Below are positions 41,155 to 50,110 of a stretch of 64,000 nucleotides of DNA, piece after piece. Location of the stretch: contig NZ_VFPB01000006.1 of NCBI RefSeq assembly GCF_006716465.1, positions 1 through 64,000 on the forward strand, written 5' to 3'. The first letter of the stretch is position 1; every line of letters begins with the position of its first letter. The stretch is from Pseudoxanthomonas sp. 3HH-4 (GTDB taxonomy: Bacteria > Pseudomonadota > Gammaproteobacteria > Xanthomonadales > Xanthomonadaceae). The translations under genes and the position numbers were made by a program. A model generated the notes under the pieces. It made no database searches, was not told the origin of the DNA, and worked only from the letters and a program-made list of their open reading frames with translations.

Positions 41155-41601
41155 ATGTACCGGCATATCCTGATTGCGACCGACGGCTCCGAGCTGGCAG
41201 GCAAGGGCGTGGAACATGGTCTTGCACTGGCGACGCGCCTGCAGGCCAGGGCGACCGTGCTGACCGTCAGTGAACCCATCAATACCGGCTTCGACGACGG
41301 CCTGGGCTGGAGTGCGGTGGGGACCTCGCTCCCCGAATTCCAGGCGGCCCGCGCGGAGGCGGCACGCAAGGTGCTGGATGCGGCGGCTGCGCAGGCGGCC
41401 GCGCATGGCGTGGAGGCGCAGTGCCTGCATGTGGCCGATCGGTACGCGGCGGAAGCCATCGTCGAAACCACCGAGCGCCAAGGCTGCGACCTGATTGTCA
41501 TGGCCTCGCATGGCCGGCGCGCGCTGGGGCGCCTGTTGCTGGGCAGCCAGACCAACGAAGTGCTGGCTCGCTGCGGTGTACCGGTGCTGGTGATCCGCTG
41601 A
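41155..41601 (+). CDS. Universal stress protein (UspA family)
   Basis: A 148-residue single USP domain. The ATP-binding motif GRLLLGSQTNEVL is at the C-terminus, preceded by MASHGRR (GxxG(S/T)-type loop). The N-terminal beta strand reads YRHILIATDGSE. The start at 41155 follows GAGGTG at a good distance. An in-frame ATG at 41143 is alternative. Confidence 0.92.
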   Translation: MYRHILIATDGSELAGKGVEHGLALATRLQARATVLTVSEPINTGFDDGLGWSAVGTSLPEFQAARAEAARKVLDAAAAQAAAHGVEAQCLHVADRYAAEAIVETTERQGCDLIVMASHGRRALGRLLLGSQTNEVLARCGVPVLVIR

Positions 41602-41611
41602 GCGCGGAGCC

Positions 41612-41917
41612 TCACCAGCCGTAGAGCTTCCAGTACACCGGCGAGATGTCGCTGTTGTCCTTGCTCTTGTCCAGGCGGCCGTCACCGTCGGAGTCGTACA
41701 GGTAGTACGCCGCGCCACGCGACGGCGTCACCTTGACCATGCGCAGGTTGCCGGCGACGCGGTATTCCTCGATCACGTCGCCGTTCTTCTCCGTGCGCAC
41801 CGCGACCTGCGCGTTGGCCAGGTCCGCCATGTTGGCGGGATCGCTGGTGGTCGAGGCACAGCCGGCCATTGCCAACAGGCAGGACAACGGCAGGGCAAAG
41901 GTCGTCATGCGGTTCAT
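41612..41917 (-). CDS. DUF2782 family lipoprotein
   Basis: A 101-residue protein with a signal peptide and lipobox (SCLLAMAGC). The DUF2782 segment GDVIEEYRVAGNLRMVKVTPSRGAAYYLYD is typical of the small protein encoded beside polA in many gammaproteobacteria. Function unknown. It diverges from polA. ATG at 41908 is an alternative start. Confidence 0.8.
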   Translation of the reverse strand: MNRMTTFALPLSCLLAMAGCASTTSDPANMADLANAQVAVRTEKNGDVIEEYRVAGNLRMVKVTPSRGAAYYLYDSDGDGRLDKSKDNSDISPVYWKLYGW

Positions 41918-42014
41918 CGTGGCGTCCGGTCGGGGGAATGACGGCCCGATTATGCGCCCAACGCGAGGATGCGCGCGTGACGCCGTGCGCAAGGGCGGGG
42001 CGTAGAATGCCCGC

Positions 42015-44780
42015 ATGACACGACTCGTACTGATCGACGGCTCCAGCTACCTGTTCCGCGCATTCCACGCGCTGCCTCCGCTGACCAACGCCGAGGGCGA
42101 GCCCACCGGCGCGCTGTTCGGTGTCGTGAACATGCTGCGCGCCACGCTGAAGGAAAAGCCCGACTTCGTGGCCTTCGTGCTCGATGCCAGCGGGCCGACC
42201 TTCCGCGACGAACTGTATCCGGACTACAAGGCCAACCGCCCGCCCATGCCGGAAGAGCTGCGCGCGCAGGTGGAGCCGATGATCCGCATCGTGCAGGCGC
42301 TCGGTTTCCCGCTGCTGCGTGTCGAGGGCGTGGAGGCGGACGATGTGATCGGCACGCTTGCGCTGCAGGGCGCGGCGCAGGGAATGGACGTGACCATTTC
42401 CACCAGCGACAAGGATTTCGCCCAGTTGGTGCGCCCTGGCGTGGCGCTGGTCAACACCATGAGCGGCAGCCGGCTGGATTCCACCGAGGCCGTGGTGGAG
42501 AAGTTCGGCGTGCGGCCGGAGCAGATCGTCGACTTCCTTGCCTTGATGGGCGACACCGTGGACAACGTGCCGGGCGTGGAGAAGTGCGGTCCGAAGACCG
42601 CCGCCAAGTGGCTGGCCGAGTACGGCACGCTGTCTGCGATCATCGACCGGGCCGGCGAGATCAAGGGCAAGATCGGCGACAACCTGCGCGCGGCCCTGCC
42701 TCGCCTGCCGCTGAATCGCGAGCTGGTCACCATCAAGACCGATGTGGCGCTGGATGGGGGACCGGAGACACTGCCGTTGCGCGAGCGGCATGTGGACGAG
42801 CTGCGCGAGCTGTACGCGCGCTATGGCTTCAACCAGGCGCTGAAGGAGCTTGAGGGCGGGGCGGTCGACACCTCCGCCGTGGCCGAGAAAGAGCCGGGTC
42901 GCGCGCGTGGCACCGGTCGCGTGGCCGCGACGTCCGCGGACGATGCGGTCATCGATGCGTCGCTGGGGGTTGCGGGAGAATACACGGCCGTGACGGAGCC
43001 AGCGCAGCTGGAGGCGCTGGTGGCGCAGCTGCAGCAGGCGGACGAATTCGCGTTCGATACCGAAACGGACAGCCTCGACCCGATGCGCGCGAACCTGGTC
43101 GGCCTGAGTTTCGCCACCGAACCCGGCAAGGCGGTCTACGTGCCCGTGGGACACGACTATCCCGGCGCGCCGCCACAACTTGGCCGCGAAGCGGTGCTTG
43201 CGGCGCTCGCACCGGTGTTCGCCGATGCAGGCAGGCGCAAGCTGGGCCAGCACGGCAAGTACGACCTGCACATCCTGCGTCGCCATGGTGTCGACGTGCA
43301 GGGCTATGCCGACGACACGATGCTGGAGAGCTTCGTGTTGAATGCCGGCAGCAACCGGCACGACATGGACACGCTTGCCAAGCGCTGGCTGGGCTACGAC
43401 ACGATCAAGTATGAAGACGTCGCCGGCAAGGGCGCCAAGCAGATCCTGTTCTCGCAGGTGGCCATCGACGACGCCACCCGCTACGCCGCCGAGGACGCCG
43501 ACATCACCCTGCGCCTGCATCGCGCGCTGGCGCCGAAGCTGGCAGCGGAAGCCGGACTGGAAAGCGTCTACCGCCACATCGAGATGCCGCTGGTCCCCGT
43601 GCTGGCGCGCATCGAGGCGAACGGCGTGATGATCGACGGCGACGAACTGCGCCGGCAGAGCGCCGACCTGTCCAAGCGCATGCTGGCTGCGCAACAGAAG
43701 GCAACCGAGCTGGCGGGCCGCACCTTCAACCTCGATTCGCCCAAGCAACTGCAGGCGCTGCTGTTCGACGAGCTCAAGCTGCCGGTGCTGGTGAAGACGC
43801 CCACCGGCCAGCCCAGCACCAACGAAGAAGCGCTCGAAGCCATCGCCGACCAGCACGAACTGCCGCGGGTGATCCTGGAATACCGTGGCTTGGCCAAGCT
43901 GCGCAGCACCTACACCGACAAGCTGCCGGAGATGGTCAATCCCGACACCGGTCGCGTGCACACCAGCTACCACCAGGCCGGTGCGGCGACGGGACGGTTG
44001 TCGTCCACCGATCCCAACCTGCAGAACATCCCGATCCGCACCGAGGACGGCCGCCGCATCCGCAAGGCCTTCGTCGCCCCGCCGGGCCGCAAGCTGGTGG
44101 CCTGCGACTACTCGCAGATCGAATTGCGCATCATGGCGCACCTGTCGCAGGATCCCGGCCTGGTGCGCGCCTTCGAATCCGGCGCCGACATCCACAAGGC
44201 AACGGCGGCGGAAGTGTTCGGGCGCAAGCTTGAGGAGGTGACCGGCAACGAGCGCCGCGCCGCCAAGGCGATCAACTTCGGTTTGATGTACGGCATGAGC
44301 GCCTTCGGCTTGGCGCGTCAGCTGGGCATCGGTCGTGGCGAGGCACAGGACTACATCGCGCTGTACTTCAGCCGCTATCCCGGTGTGCGCGACTACATGG
44401 AGCGCACGCGCCAGCAGGCGCGCGAACATGGCTACGTCGAAACCGTGTTCGGTCGGCGCCTGTACCTGGAGTACATCAACAAAGGCACGCAGGGCCAGCG
44501 TGCCGGTGCCGAGCGCGCGGCGATCAACGCGCCGATGCAGGGCACAGCGGCGGACATCATCAAGCGCGCGATGATCGGTGTGGATGCGTGGCTTGCGGAT
44601 CACCGCGACCAGGCGCTGATGATCCTGCAGGTGCACGACGAACTGGTGTTCGAAGCCGACGCCGGCTTCGTGCCGACTTTGCTGAAAGAGGCGACAGCGC
44701 AGATGACGGCCGCAGCGCAACTGAGCGTTCCGCTGGTGGTCGACAGCGGGGTCGGTGACAACTGGGAAGAAGCCCACTGA
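42015..44780 (+). CDS. polA: DNA polymerase I
   Basis: A 921-residue three-domain enzyme. The 5' nuclease domain (about 1-290) has LIDGSSYLFRAFHAL and DFLALMGDTVDNVPG. The 3'-5' exonuclease domain has FDTETDS at about 345-351, with conserved acidic residues, so proofreading is probably intact. The polymerase domain has motif A DYSQIELRIMA near 697, motif B RRAAKAINFGLMYG and motif C VHDELVFE near 873. It is followed by an AT-richer region with an sX13-like small RNA. Confidence 0.97.
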   Translation: MTRLVLIDGSSYLFRAFHALPPLTNAEGEPTGALFGVVNMLRATLKEKPDFVAFVLDASGPTFRDELYPDYKANRPPMPEELRAQVEPMIRIVQALGFPLLRVEGVEADDVIGTLALQGAAQGMDVTISTSDKDFAQLVRPGVALVNTMSGSRLDSTEAVVEKFGVRPEQIVDFLALMGDTVDNVPGVEKCGPKTAAKWLAEYGTLSAIIDRAGEIKGKIGDNLRAALPRLPLNRELVTIKTDVALDGGPETLPLRERHVDELRELYARYGFNQALKELEGGAVDTSAVAEKEPGRARGTGRVAATSADDAVIDASLGVAGEYTAVTEPAQLEALVAQLQQADEFAFDTETDSLDPMRANLVGLSFATEPGKAVYVPVGHDYPGAPPQLGREAVLAALAPVFADAGRRKLGQHGKYDLHILRRHGVDVQGYADDTMLESFVLNAGSNRHDMDTLAKRWLGYDTIKYEDVAGKGAKQILFSQVAIDDATRYAAEDADITLRLHRALAPKLAAEAGLESVYRHIEMPLVPVLARIEANGVMIDGDELRRQSADLSKRMLAAQQKATELAGRTFNLDSPKQLQALLFDELKLPVLVKTPTGQPSTNEEALEAIADQHELPRVILEYRGLAKLRSTYTDKLPEMVNPDTGRVHTSYHQAGAATGRLSSTDPNLQNIPIRTEDGRRIRKAFVAPPGRKLVACDYSQIELRIMAHLSQDPGLVRAFESGADIHKATAAEVFGRKLEEVTGNERRAAKAINFGLMYGMSAFGLARQLGIGRGEAQDYIALYFSRYPGVRDYMERTRQQAREHGYVETVFGRRLYLEYINKGTQGQRAGAERAAINAPMQGTAADIIKRAMIGVDAWLADHRDQALMILQVHDELVFEADAGFVPTLLKEATAQMTAAAQLSVPLVVDSGVGDNWEEAH

Positions 44781-44954
44781 GCGGGTCTGGAAACGGTTTT
44801 CCTTCCGGAACATGGACTTGCAAAAGGTTCAGGAAAACCCTGTCAGGTATATTTGTATACCGACGAGTTCAATAAACTGAATTCCTCCTGAATCTTACGG
44901 TTTTTTAACCGGAATCTTCACGAACCATCCATGTCCGGAGTGGTCATATAGCCC
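44781..44954 (+). promoter_or_regulatory. AT-richer region between polA and the small RNA
   Basis: A visibly lower-GC stretch in contrast to its surroundings. It holds a GGAAA/TTTTCC hairpin (44785-44800 region), a GGTATA-TTTG-TATACC palindrome (44846-44861) and a CGGTT-TTTT-AACCG hairpin (about 44898-44911). CATATA at 44945-44950 is a candidate -10 for the RNA at 44955, with no clear -35 at 17 bp. No coding frame looks real. Confidence 0.5.
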
Positions 44955-45082
44955 GTGACAGATGCAACGTCTGTCACTGATCTCTCCCATCCCCTGGAGC
45001 GATCTCCCCCGGAGCGACGACCCCTCCCCAGGTCCCGCTCCCTGGCCCCGCCGATCTCCCCCTGGTCTGCGGGGCTTTTTAT
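44955..45082 (+). ncRNA. sX13-like trans-acting small RNA
   Basis: The stretch begins with a hairpin GTGACAGA/TCTGTCAC (44955-44962 with 44970-44977). It then carries a chain of C-rich loops with repeated CTCCC/CCTCCC motifs (e.g. 44982-44986, 45004-45010, 45021-45029, 45055-45062), including hairpin CCAGG/CCTGG (about 45028-45044). It ends with a CCCCGC/GCGGGG stem and TTTTT (45076-45080). Position directly after polA and the C-rich loops match sX13 of Xanthomonas, a conserved family RNA regulating virulence genes. In that RNA the loops pair with G-rich target sites. Exact ends are inferred. Confidence 0.75.
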
Positions 45083-45146
45083 TGCCTGTCGTTTGCCCTC
45101 GCCGCGTGCGCTAACGTTCGCGCAGTCCTTCGCCACCGGGTGACGC

Positions 45147-45635
45147 ATGAGCGCAACGTTCGCCGAGATGTTCCAGCTGGCCATGCCCTGGTGGGCGTTC
45201 GTGCTGCGGGCGTGCGCGGTGTACTTCATCCTGCTGGCGATGCTCCGTGCGTCTGGAAAGCGGTCGATGGGCCAGTTCACGCCGTTCGACATCCTGCTGG
45301 TCGTCCTGCTGGGCAATGCGGTGCAGAACGCGCTGCTCGGCGCGGACACGTCGGTGGGCGGGGGGCTGTTGCTCGCGGCCACGCTGATCGCGTTGAACTG
45401 GATCGTGGGCCTGGTATCGGCGCGTTCGCCGAAGGTGGAGCGTTGGGTGGAGGGCGCGCCGGTATTGCTGGCGCGCGACGGGCAGGTCTACCGCGACGTG
45501 CTGCGCCGCGAACTGATCAGCCGCGAGGATTTCGAGAAGGCGATGCGCGAAGCCGGTTGCCTGGACATGGCCGACATCCGGCTGGCGGTACTGGAGAACA
45601 ACGGGCACATCACGGTGGTGGGCAGGCAAGCGTAG
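45147..45635 (+). CDS. DUF421 (YetF-like) membrane protein
   Basis: A 162-residue protein with three N-terminal transmembrane helices (about 18-86) and a small C-terminal cytoplasmic domain with VEGAPVLLARDGQVYRDVLRRELISREDF and LDMADIRLAVLENNGHITVV, as in DUF421. Function unknown. It follows the sX13-like RNA by about 65 bp and is probably transcribed separately. Confidence 0.88.
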   Translation: MSATFAEMFQLAMPWWAFVLRACAVYFILLAMLRASGKRSMGQFTPFDILLVVLLGNAVQNALLGADTSVGGGLLLAATLIALNWIVGLVSARSPKVERWVEGAPVLLARDGQVYRDVLRRELISREDFEKAMREAGCLDMADIRLAVLENNGHITVVGRQA

Positions 45636-45641
45636 CTCCCT

Positions 45642-45794
45642 GTAGGAGCGACGTGAGTCGCGACCGTGGAAATGAAACGTCGTTGACGTTTGTCTCACCC
45701 GAACCGCGCGGGAAAAAGGGAATTCTTGGCCCGCGTGCGCCGGCCGAACCCCGCACATTGGATGGCGTGCGGTCGCGACTCACGTCGCTCCTAC
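45642..45794. repeat. Dimeric GTAG-ended palindromic element, copy B
   Basis: Left unit 45642-45665 and right unit 45771-45794 are inverted GTAGGAGCGAC-GTGA-GTCGC-GACC-type hairpins. The right end is extended with GATGGCGTGC, as in copy A at 9812-9821, so the two copies share boundaries. It lies between convergent DUF421 and hemF genes. Confidence 0.8.
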
Positions 45795-45806
45795 AGAAGA
45801 GCAGGC

Positions 45807-46736
45807 TCAGGCGAACTCGGTCAGCCAGTCGCGCGGGCGCAGGTAGTCTGCAAGCTTCTGCTCGTCGCTGCCGTCCTCCGGTGCGTAGCCGTATTCCCAG
45901 CGGACCAGCGGGGGGAGGCTCATCAGGATGGACTCGGCGCGCCCACCGCTCTGCAGGCCGAACAGCGTGCCGCGATCGTAGACCAGGTTGAATTCGACGT
46001 AGCGGCCGCGCCTATACAGCTGGAATTGCCTCTCGCGTTCGCCGTAGGGCGTGTCCTTGCGGCACGCGACGATCGGCAGGTAGGCATCGAGGAAACCGTC
46101 GCCGACGGCGCGCAGGTAGCCGAAGTCGCCCTCGAAATCCTCGCTCAAGTCGTCGAAGAACAGACCGCCGACACCGCGCGTCTCATTGCGGTGCTTGAGG
46201 AAGAAATACTCGTCGCACCACCGCTTGTGCGCGTCGTATCGCGGCTGGCCGCCGAACGGCTCGCAAAGGTCGCGTGCGGTCTGGTGCCAGTGATGCACAT
46301 CCTCGTCGACCGGATAGAACGGGGTCAGGTCGAAGCCGCCGCCGAACCACCATGCGACGGTTTCGCCATCGCGTTCGGCGCGGAAGTGGCGAACGTTCGC
46401 ATGCGTGGTGGGCAGGTGGGGATTGCGCGGGTGGAACACCAGCGACACCCCAACCGCGCGCCAGGAGGCGCCTGCGAGTTCAGGTCGGTGTGCCGAGGCC
46501 GAGGGCGGCAGCCGGTCGCCGGAGACATCGGAGAAACCGATGCCTGCCTGCTCGAACACCGCCCCGTCGCGCAGCACGCGGGTGCGTCCGCCACCTCGGA
46601 TCGGCGACGCATCCCCGGGTGGCCGTGCCCATGCATCCTCCCGGAAGCGTGCGCTGCCGTCGGCGGCTTCGATGGCGGCACAGATGCGGTCCTGCAGTTC
46701 GGTCAGATAATCGCGGACGGGCGTGATGTCGTTCAT
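45807..46736 (-). CDS. hemF: Oxygen-dependent coproporphyrinogen III oxidase
   Basis: A 309-residue enzyme of heme synthesis. The conserved [20 protein letters not shown] is followed by [16 protein letters not shown] and the C-terminal [12 protein letters not shown], all typical of HemF. Start 46736 (MNDITPV) is chosen over 46745 by resemblance to the family N-terminus. Not in an operon with hemB. Confidence 0.93.
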   Translation of the reverse strand: MNDITPVRDYLTELQDRICAAIEAADGSARFREDAWARPPGDASPIRGGGRTRVLRDGAVFEQAGIGFSDVSGDRLPPSASAHRPELAGASWRAVGVSLVFHPRNPHLPTTHANVRHFRAERDGETVAWWFGGGFDLTPFYPVDEDVHHWHQTARDLCEPFGGQPRYDAHKRWCDEYFFLKHRNETRGVGGLFFDDLSEDFEGDFGYLRAVGDGFLDAYLPIVACRKDTPYGERERQFQLYRRGRYVEFNLVYDRGTLFGLQSGGRAESILMSLPPLVRWEYGYAPEDGSDEQKLADYLRPRDWLTEFA

Positions 46737-46746
46737 GCCGCGCATT

Positions 46747-47319
46747 CTACCGGGACGTCCGGATCATCCCGAATTCCGCCCGCACGTCGCGCCTGCACAA
46801 CTGCCAGACCACCAGTCCGTGCAGGAAGGCGAACACGAGCGCGCTTACCCACAGCGTTGCCAGCGTCAGCATGTGCAGCGTCGCAAGCTCCGCCTTAGCC
46901 TGATCGAGCTCCGGCTGGGAAGGCAAGGCTTGCACCCAGGAGAACGTGGCGTCGATGGCCGCGATGCCGGCGAAGTTGACGGCCGCGCCGGCCACCATGA
47001 ACAGTACGAAGCCCCACCAGCCCCATGTCCGGCGACACAGCAGTCCCACCGACACCATGAGGAAGGCGATGCAGATGGCCAGGAAGGCCACAGTGATTGT
47101 TGTCAGATGCGTCAGCACCCACAGCACAGGCCAGGGGATCGGTTGCATCGCGAGGAAGCCCAGCACCGCATCGGTATCCAGCTGCCCCAGCAGGACCCAT
47201 GCCGCGATGACCTGCACCGCGGCGTACAGCGTGGCAACGACGCCAATCGCGATGGACACCTTCGCCGTGACGGTGACGAAGGCCGACCCTGCTGCACTGG
47301 CCGGTGCGGTGGATGCCAT
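46747..47319 (-). CDS. Membrane protein, unknown function
   Basis: 190 residues with four hydrophobic helices. No family recognised. The gene begins 4 bp after the S9 peptidase stop codon on the same strand, suggesting cotranscription, and is followed by hemF within 10 bp. Confidence 0.55.
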   Translation of the reverse strand: MASTAPASAAGSAFVTVTAKVSIAIGVVATLYAAVQVIAAWVLLGQLDTDAVLGFLAMQPIPWPVLWVLTHLTTITVAFLAICIAFLMVSVGLLCRRTWGWWGFVLFMVAGAAVNFAGIAAIDATFSWVQALPSQPELDQAKAELATLHMLTLATLWVSALVFAFLHGLVVWQLCRRDVRAEFGMIRTSR

Positions 47320-47323
47320 CGCC

Positions 47324-49690
47324 TTACTTCAGGTTCTGCTCGAACAGCTTGAGCACGCGCTTGTACTCGTCCAGCCACGAGTCCGAGCGCGTGAAACCAT
47401 GGCGTTCGAGCGGATACGCCGCCAGTTCCCAGTTGTCCTTGCGCAGTTCGATCAGCTTCTGCGTCAGCACGACGGAGTCCTTGAAGAACACGTTGTCGTC
47501 GATCATGCCGTGCGCGATAAGCAGGTGGTCCTGCAGTCCGGCGGCGTATTCGATCGGGGACGAGGCGCGGTAGGCCTCGGGGTCCAGCTCGGGCGTGTTG
47601 AGGATGTTGCTGGTGTACTCGTGGTTGTACTGGGTCCAGTCCACCACCGGGCGCAGCGCGGCGCCGGCCTTGAATTTGCCGGGCTCGCGGAAGAGCGCCA
47701 TGAACGTCATGAAGCCGCCGTAGCTGCCGCCGTAGATGCCGGCGCGGTCGCGGTCTCCCTGCTTCTGCTCGACCAGCCAGTCAAGTCCGTCGAGATAATC
47801 CTCGAGTTCCGGATGGCCCATGTTGCGGTAGATCGCGGTGCGCCAGTCGCGGCCGTAGCCTTCGCTGGCCCGGTAGTCCAGGTCGAGCACGATGTAGCCG
47901 CGCTCCACCAGCAGGTGGTGGAACATCTGTTCGCGGAAATAGCTGGGATAGCGCGCGGTGACGTTCTGCAGATAACCCGCACCATGCACGAACATCACGA
48001 TGGGATAGCGCTTGCCGGGTTCCATCGTCTTCGGGCCGTAGTACTTGCCCCAGACCACGCCGGCGCCATGCTTCGACGGCACCTGCACGTACTGCGGCTC
48101 GATCCATTCGCGCGCCTTGAACGCCGCGCTGCGGGTGTCGGTGAGCGGCTTCGGCGTGCCACCGTCCACGCCCACGACGGACAGTTGGGCCGGCGTGTAG
48201 CTGCGGGAGTGGCGGACCAGCAGCTGGCGTCCGTCCGGCGATGCGCTGAAACTCTCCACGCCGTCCAGCGCGGTGATTTCGCGAAGAGCGTTGCTGGCAA
48301 GGTCGAGCTTGCAGACTTCGTAGTCGCCCGGCCAGTCGCGGTTGCACAGGAAGAGGAACCCGTTGCCGTCGGGCGTGATCTCCGGTTCCGATACTTCCCA
48401 TTTGCCGGAAGTGCGTGCGCGTGGCTTCTCGTTGCCGGTCGCCGTGTACAGGTGTGCGTAGCCGGACTCCTCCGACAGCAGCCACAGCGTGCGGTTGTCG
48501 GGCAGCCAGCCGAACTGGTTGAAACCCCAGTTGACCCATGCGGTGTCGGTCAGGCGGTGGCGCGGCTGCAGCGTGGCGCCGGGCAGGTCGACAGTGGCGA
48601 TCCAGCGGTCCTTGTTGTCCACTGAATGGATCTGCACGGCGGCCTGCGTGCCGTCGTTCGTCCACGCCACGGCGCTACCGTCGCTGTCGTTCTCCACGCG
48701 CACGTCGCGGTTGCCCTTCAATGGGTCCTTGCCGGCCGCCTTGCGCAGCGCCGCCAGCGGGTCCTTGTCGATGCCGGGCAGGGCGTCGAATGCGAGCGGT
48801 TTGACGCTGCCGTCGGCCAGGTCCACGCGCCATAGTGCGTGCGGCAGCGGCGCGTTGCGGCCGACGCGCGTGCGCACGTCCTGGAATTCCTCGTAGCCGG
48901 ATTCGGTGACGTACTTGGGCATCTTGCCGCCCTGTCCGGCATCGGCGCCCTTCTTGCGCGTCACCACCAGCAGCCAGCGGCCATTCGGCGACAGCGAACT
49001 TGATTCGATCTCGACCTCGGTGCCCAGGTACACCGGCGCCGGTGCGCGGGTGGGGTCGGCCTTGCGCCAGGCTTCGGCCTGTTTCTGCGCCGCCTCGCGC
49101 TGGGCGCGGTCGTCGGCGAGCGTGCGGATCGTGCGCAGTTGCTGTTCGCGCATGGCGTCGGCCTTCGGCGGGGCCAGCGGGTCGCGCTCTGTCTTCAGCT
49201 CGGCGACGGTGGTCGGGCCGGTGCCCGCGGTCCAGCGGTACCAGGTGGCGCCGGTGCGCCAGATCACAGCGCCGTCATGGGTGAAGCGTGCCTGCTGCTC
49301 GGCTTCGTTGGTGCGCGTGACCTGCGTAAGCGTGCCGCTGCGCAGGTCGCGCACGAACAGGTCGCCGTTGCGCGTCAGCAGCATGCGCTGGCGGGCCGCG
49401 TCGTAGACGGGATTGCCGGCGTCGAGTTCTGCGCGCTGGTCATCGGCGATGCGCCGCGCGGCGCTGCCGTCCAGTGCCTGCTCGAAGGTGTCGCGTACCA
49501 CGCTGGCATCGCGCTTGAGTTCGTACTGCACCTGCTTGCCGTCCCATGCCCACCACGCGCGCTCGACAGGGGGGCCGATCCAGTCCGGCTCGGCCATCGC
49601 CTGTTCGATCGTGAGCGGTGTGGAGGTCTGGGCGTGTGCCGCGGGGACGAGGGCGAACGGCAGCAGCAGGGCAAGCAGGGCGGGGCGCAT
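47324..49690 (-). CDS. S9 family serine peptidase (prolyl oligopeptidase-type)
   Basis: A 788-residue exported protein with a signal peptide (MRPALLALLLPFALVPAAHAQ), an N-terminal beta-propeller and a C-terminal alpha/beta-hydrolase with nucleophile GGSYGGFM (Ser656). MIDDN and RHGFTR supply the likely Asp and His. It differs from the 34.5 kb peptidase in N-terminal sequence and nucleophile elbow. A longer open frame to 51121 is a shadow. The start is set by the signal peptide. Confidence 0.9.
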   Translation of the reverse strand: MRPALLALLLPFALVPAAHAQTSTPLTIEQAMAEPDWIGPPVERAWWAWDGKQVQYELKRDASVVRDTFEQALDGSAARRIADDQRAELDAGNPVYDAARQRMLLTRNGDLFVRDLRSGTLTQVTRTNEAEQQARFTHDGAVIWRTGATWYRWTAGTGPTTVAELKTERDPLAPPKADAMREQQLRTIRTLADDRAQREAAQKQAEAWRKADPTRAPAPVYLGTEVEIESSSLSPNGRWLLVVTRKKGADAGQGGKMPKYVTESGYEEFQDVRTRVGRNAPLPHALWRVDLADGSVKPLAFDALPGIDKDPLAALRKAAGKDPLKGNRDVRVENDSDGSAVAWTNDGTQAAVQIHSVDNKDRWIATVDLPGATLQPRHRLTDTAWVNWGFNQFGWLPDNRTLWLLSEESGYAHLYTATGNEKPRARTSGKWEVSEPEITPDGNGFLFLCNRDWPGDYEVCKLDLASNALREITALDGVESFSASPDGRQLLVRHSRSYTPAQLSVVGVDGGTPKPLTDTRSAAFKAREWIEPQYVQVPSKHGAGVVWGKYYGPKTMEPGKRYPIVMFVHGAGYLQNVTARYPSYFREQMFHHLLVERGYIVLDLDYRASEGYGRDWRTAIYRNMGHPELEDYLDGLDWLVEQKQGDRDRAGIYGGSYGGFMTFMALFREPGKFKAGAALRPVVDWTQYNHEYTSNILNTPELDPEAYRASSPIEYAAGLQDHLLIAHGMIDDNVFFKDSVVLTQKLIELRKDNWELAAYPLERHGFTRSDSWLDEYKRVLKLFEQNLK

Positions 49691-49852
49691 CAGGCATCCG
49701 TTAGTGCGAGGTGAAGGGGCAAGATTACCAGCCCCTCCGCCGCCCTCCTGCCGCCGATGGTCATGCATCGCGTGAACGCCGTGCGGGTTTCGCGCATAAG
49801 GCATTTCCCGCACAATCCCCGCTTGTCCAATCGCGGGGCGCGATACGCGCGA

Positions 49853-50110
49853 ATGCAAGCCTACGTCTACAAGACCGAGCGCAAGGCCGACACCTTCGTC
49901 TACCTGGCGAAGCGCGACGACTTCACCCTCGTGCCCGAGCCGCTGCGTACCCAACTGGGCCCCCTTTCGTTCGTGCTGGAAGTGGCGTTGACCCCGGACC
50001 GCAAGCTGGCGCGCGAAGACGCCAACGTGGTCCGCGAGAACCTGACCGCGCGCGGCTTCCACATCCAGTTTCCGCCCCAAGCCGATCCCACCGTTCGCCC
50101 CGATGCCTGA
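49853..50110 (+). CDS. YcgL domain protein
   Basis: 85 residues. The sequence [29 protein letters not shown] is the YcgL/UPF0745 N-terminus. Function unknown. It is probably translationally coupled to the ankyrin gene, which overlaps it by 8 bp. Confidence 0.88.
   Translation: MQAYVYKTERKADTFVYLAKRDDFTLVPEPLRTQLGPLSFVLEVALTPDRKLAREDANVVRENLTARGFHIQFPPQADPTVRPDA

Noticed and set aside
41682-44813. A 1043-codon minus-strand frame opposite polA
   Set aside because: It lies antisense to polA, which has all polymerase motifs.
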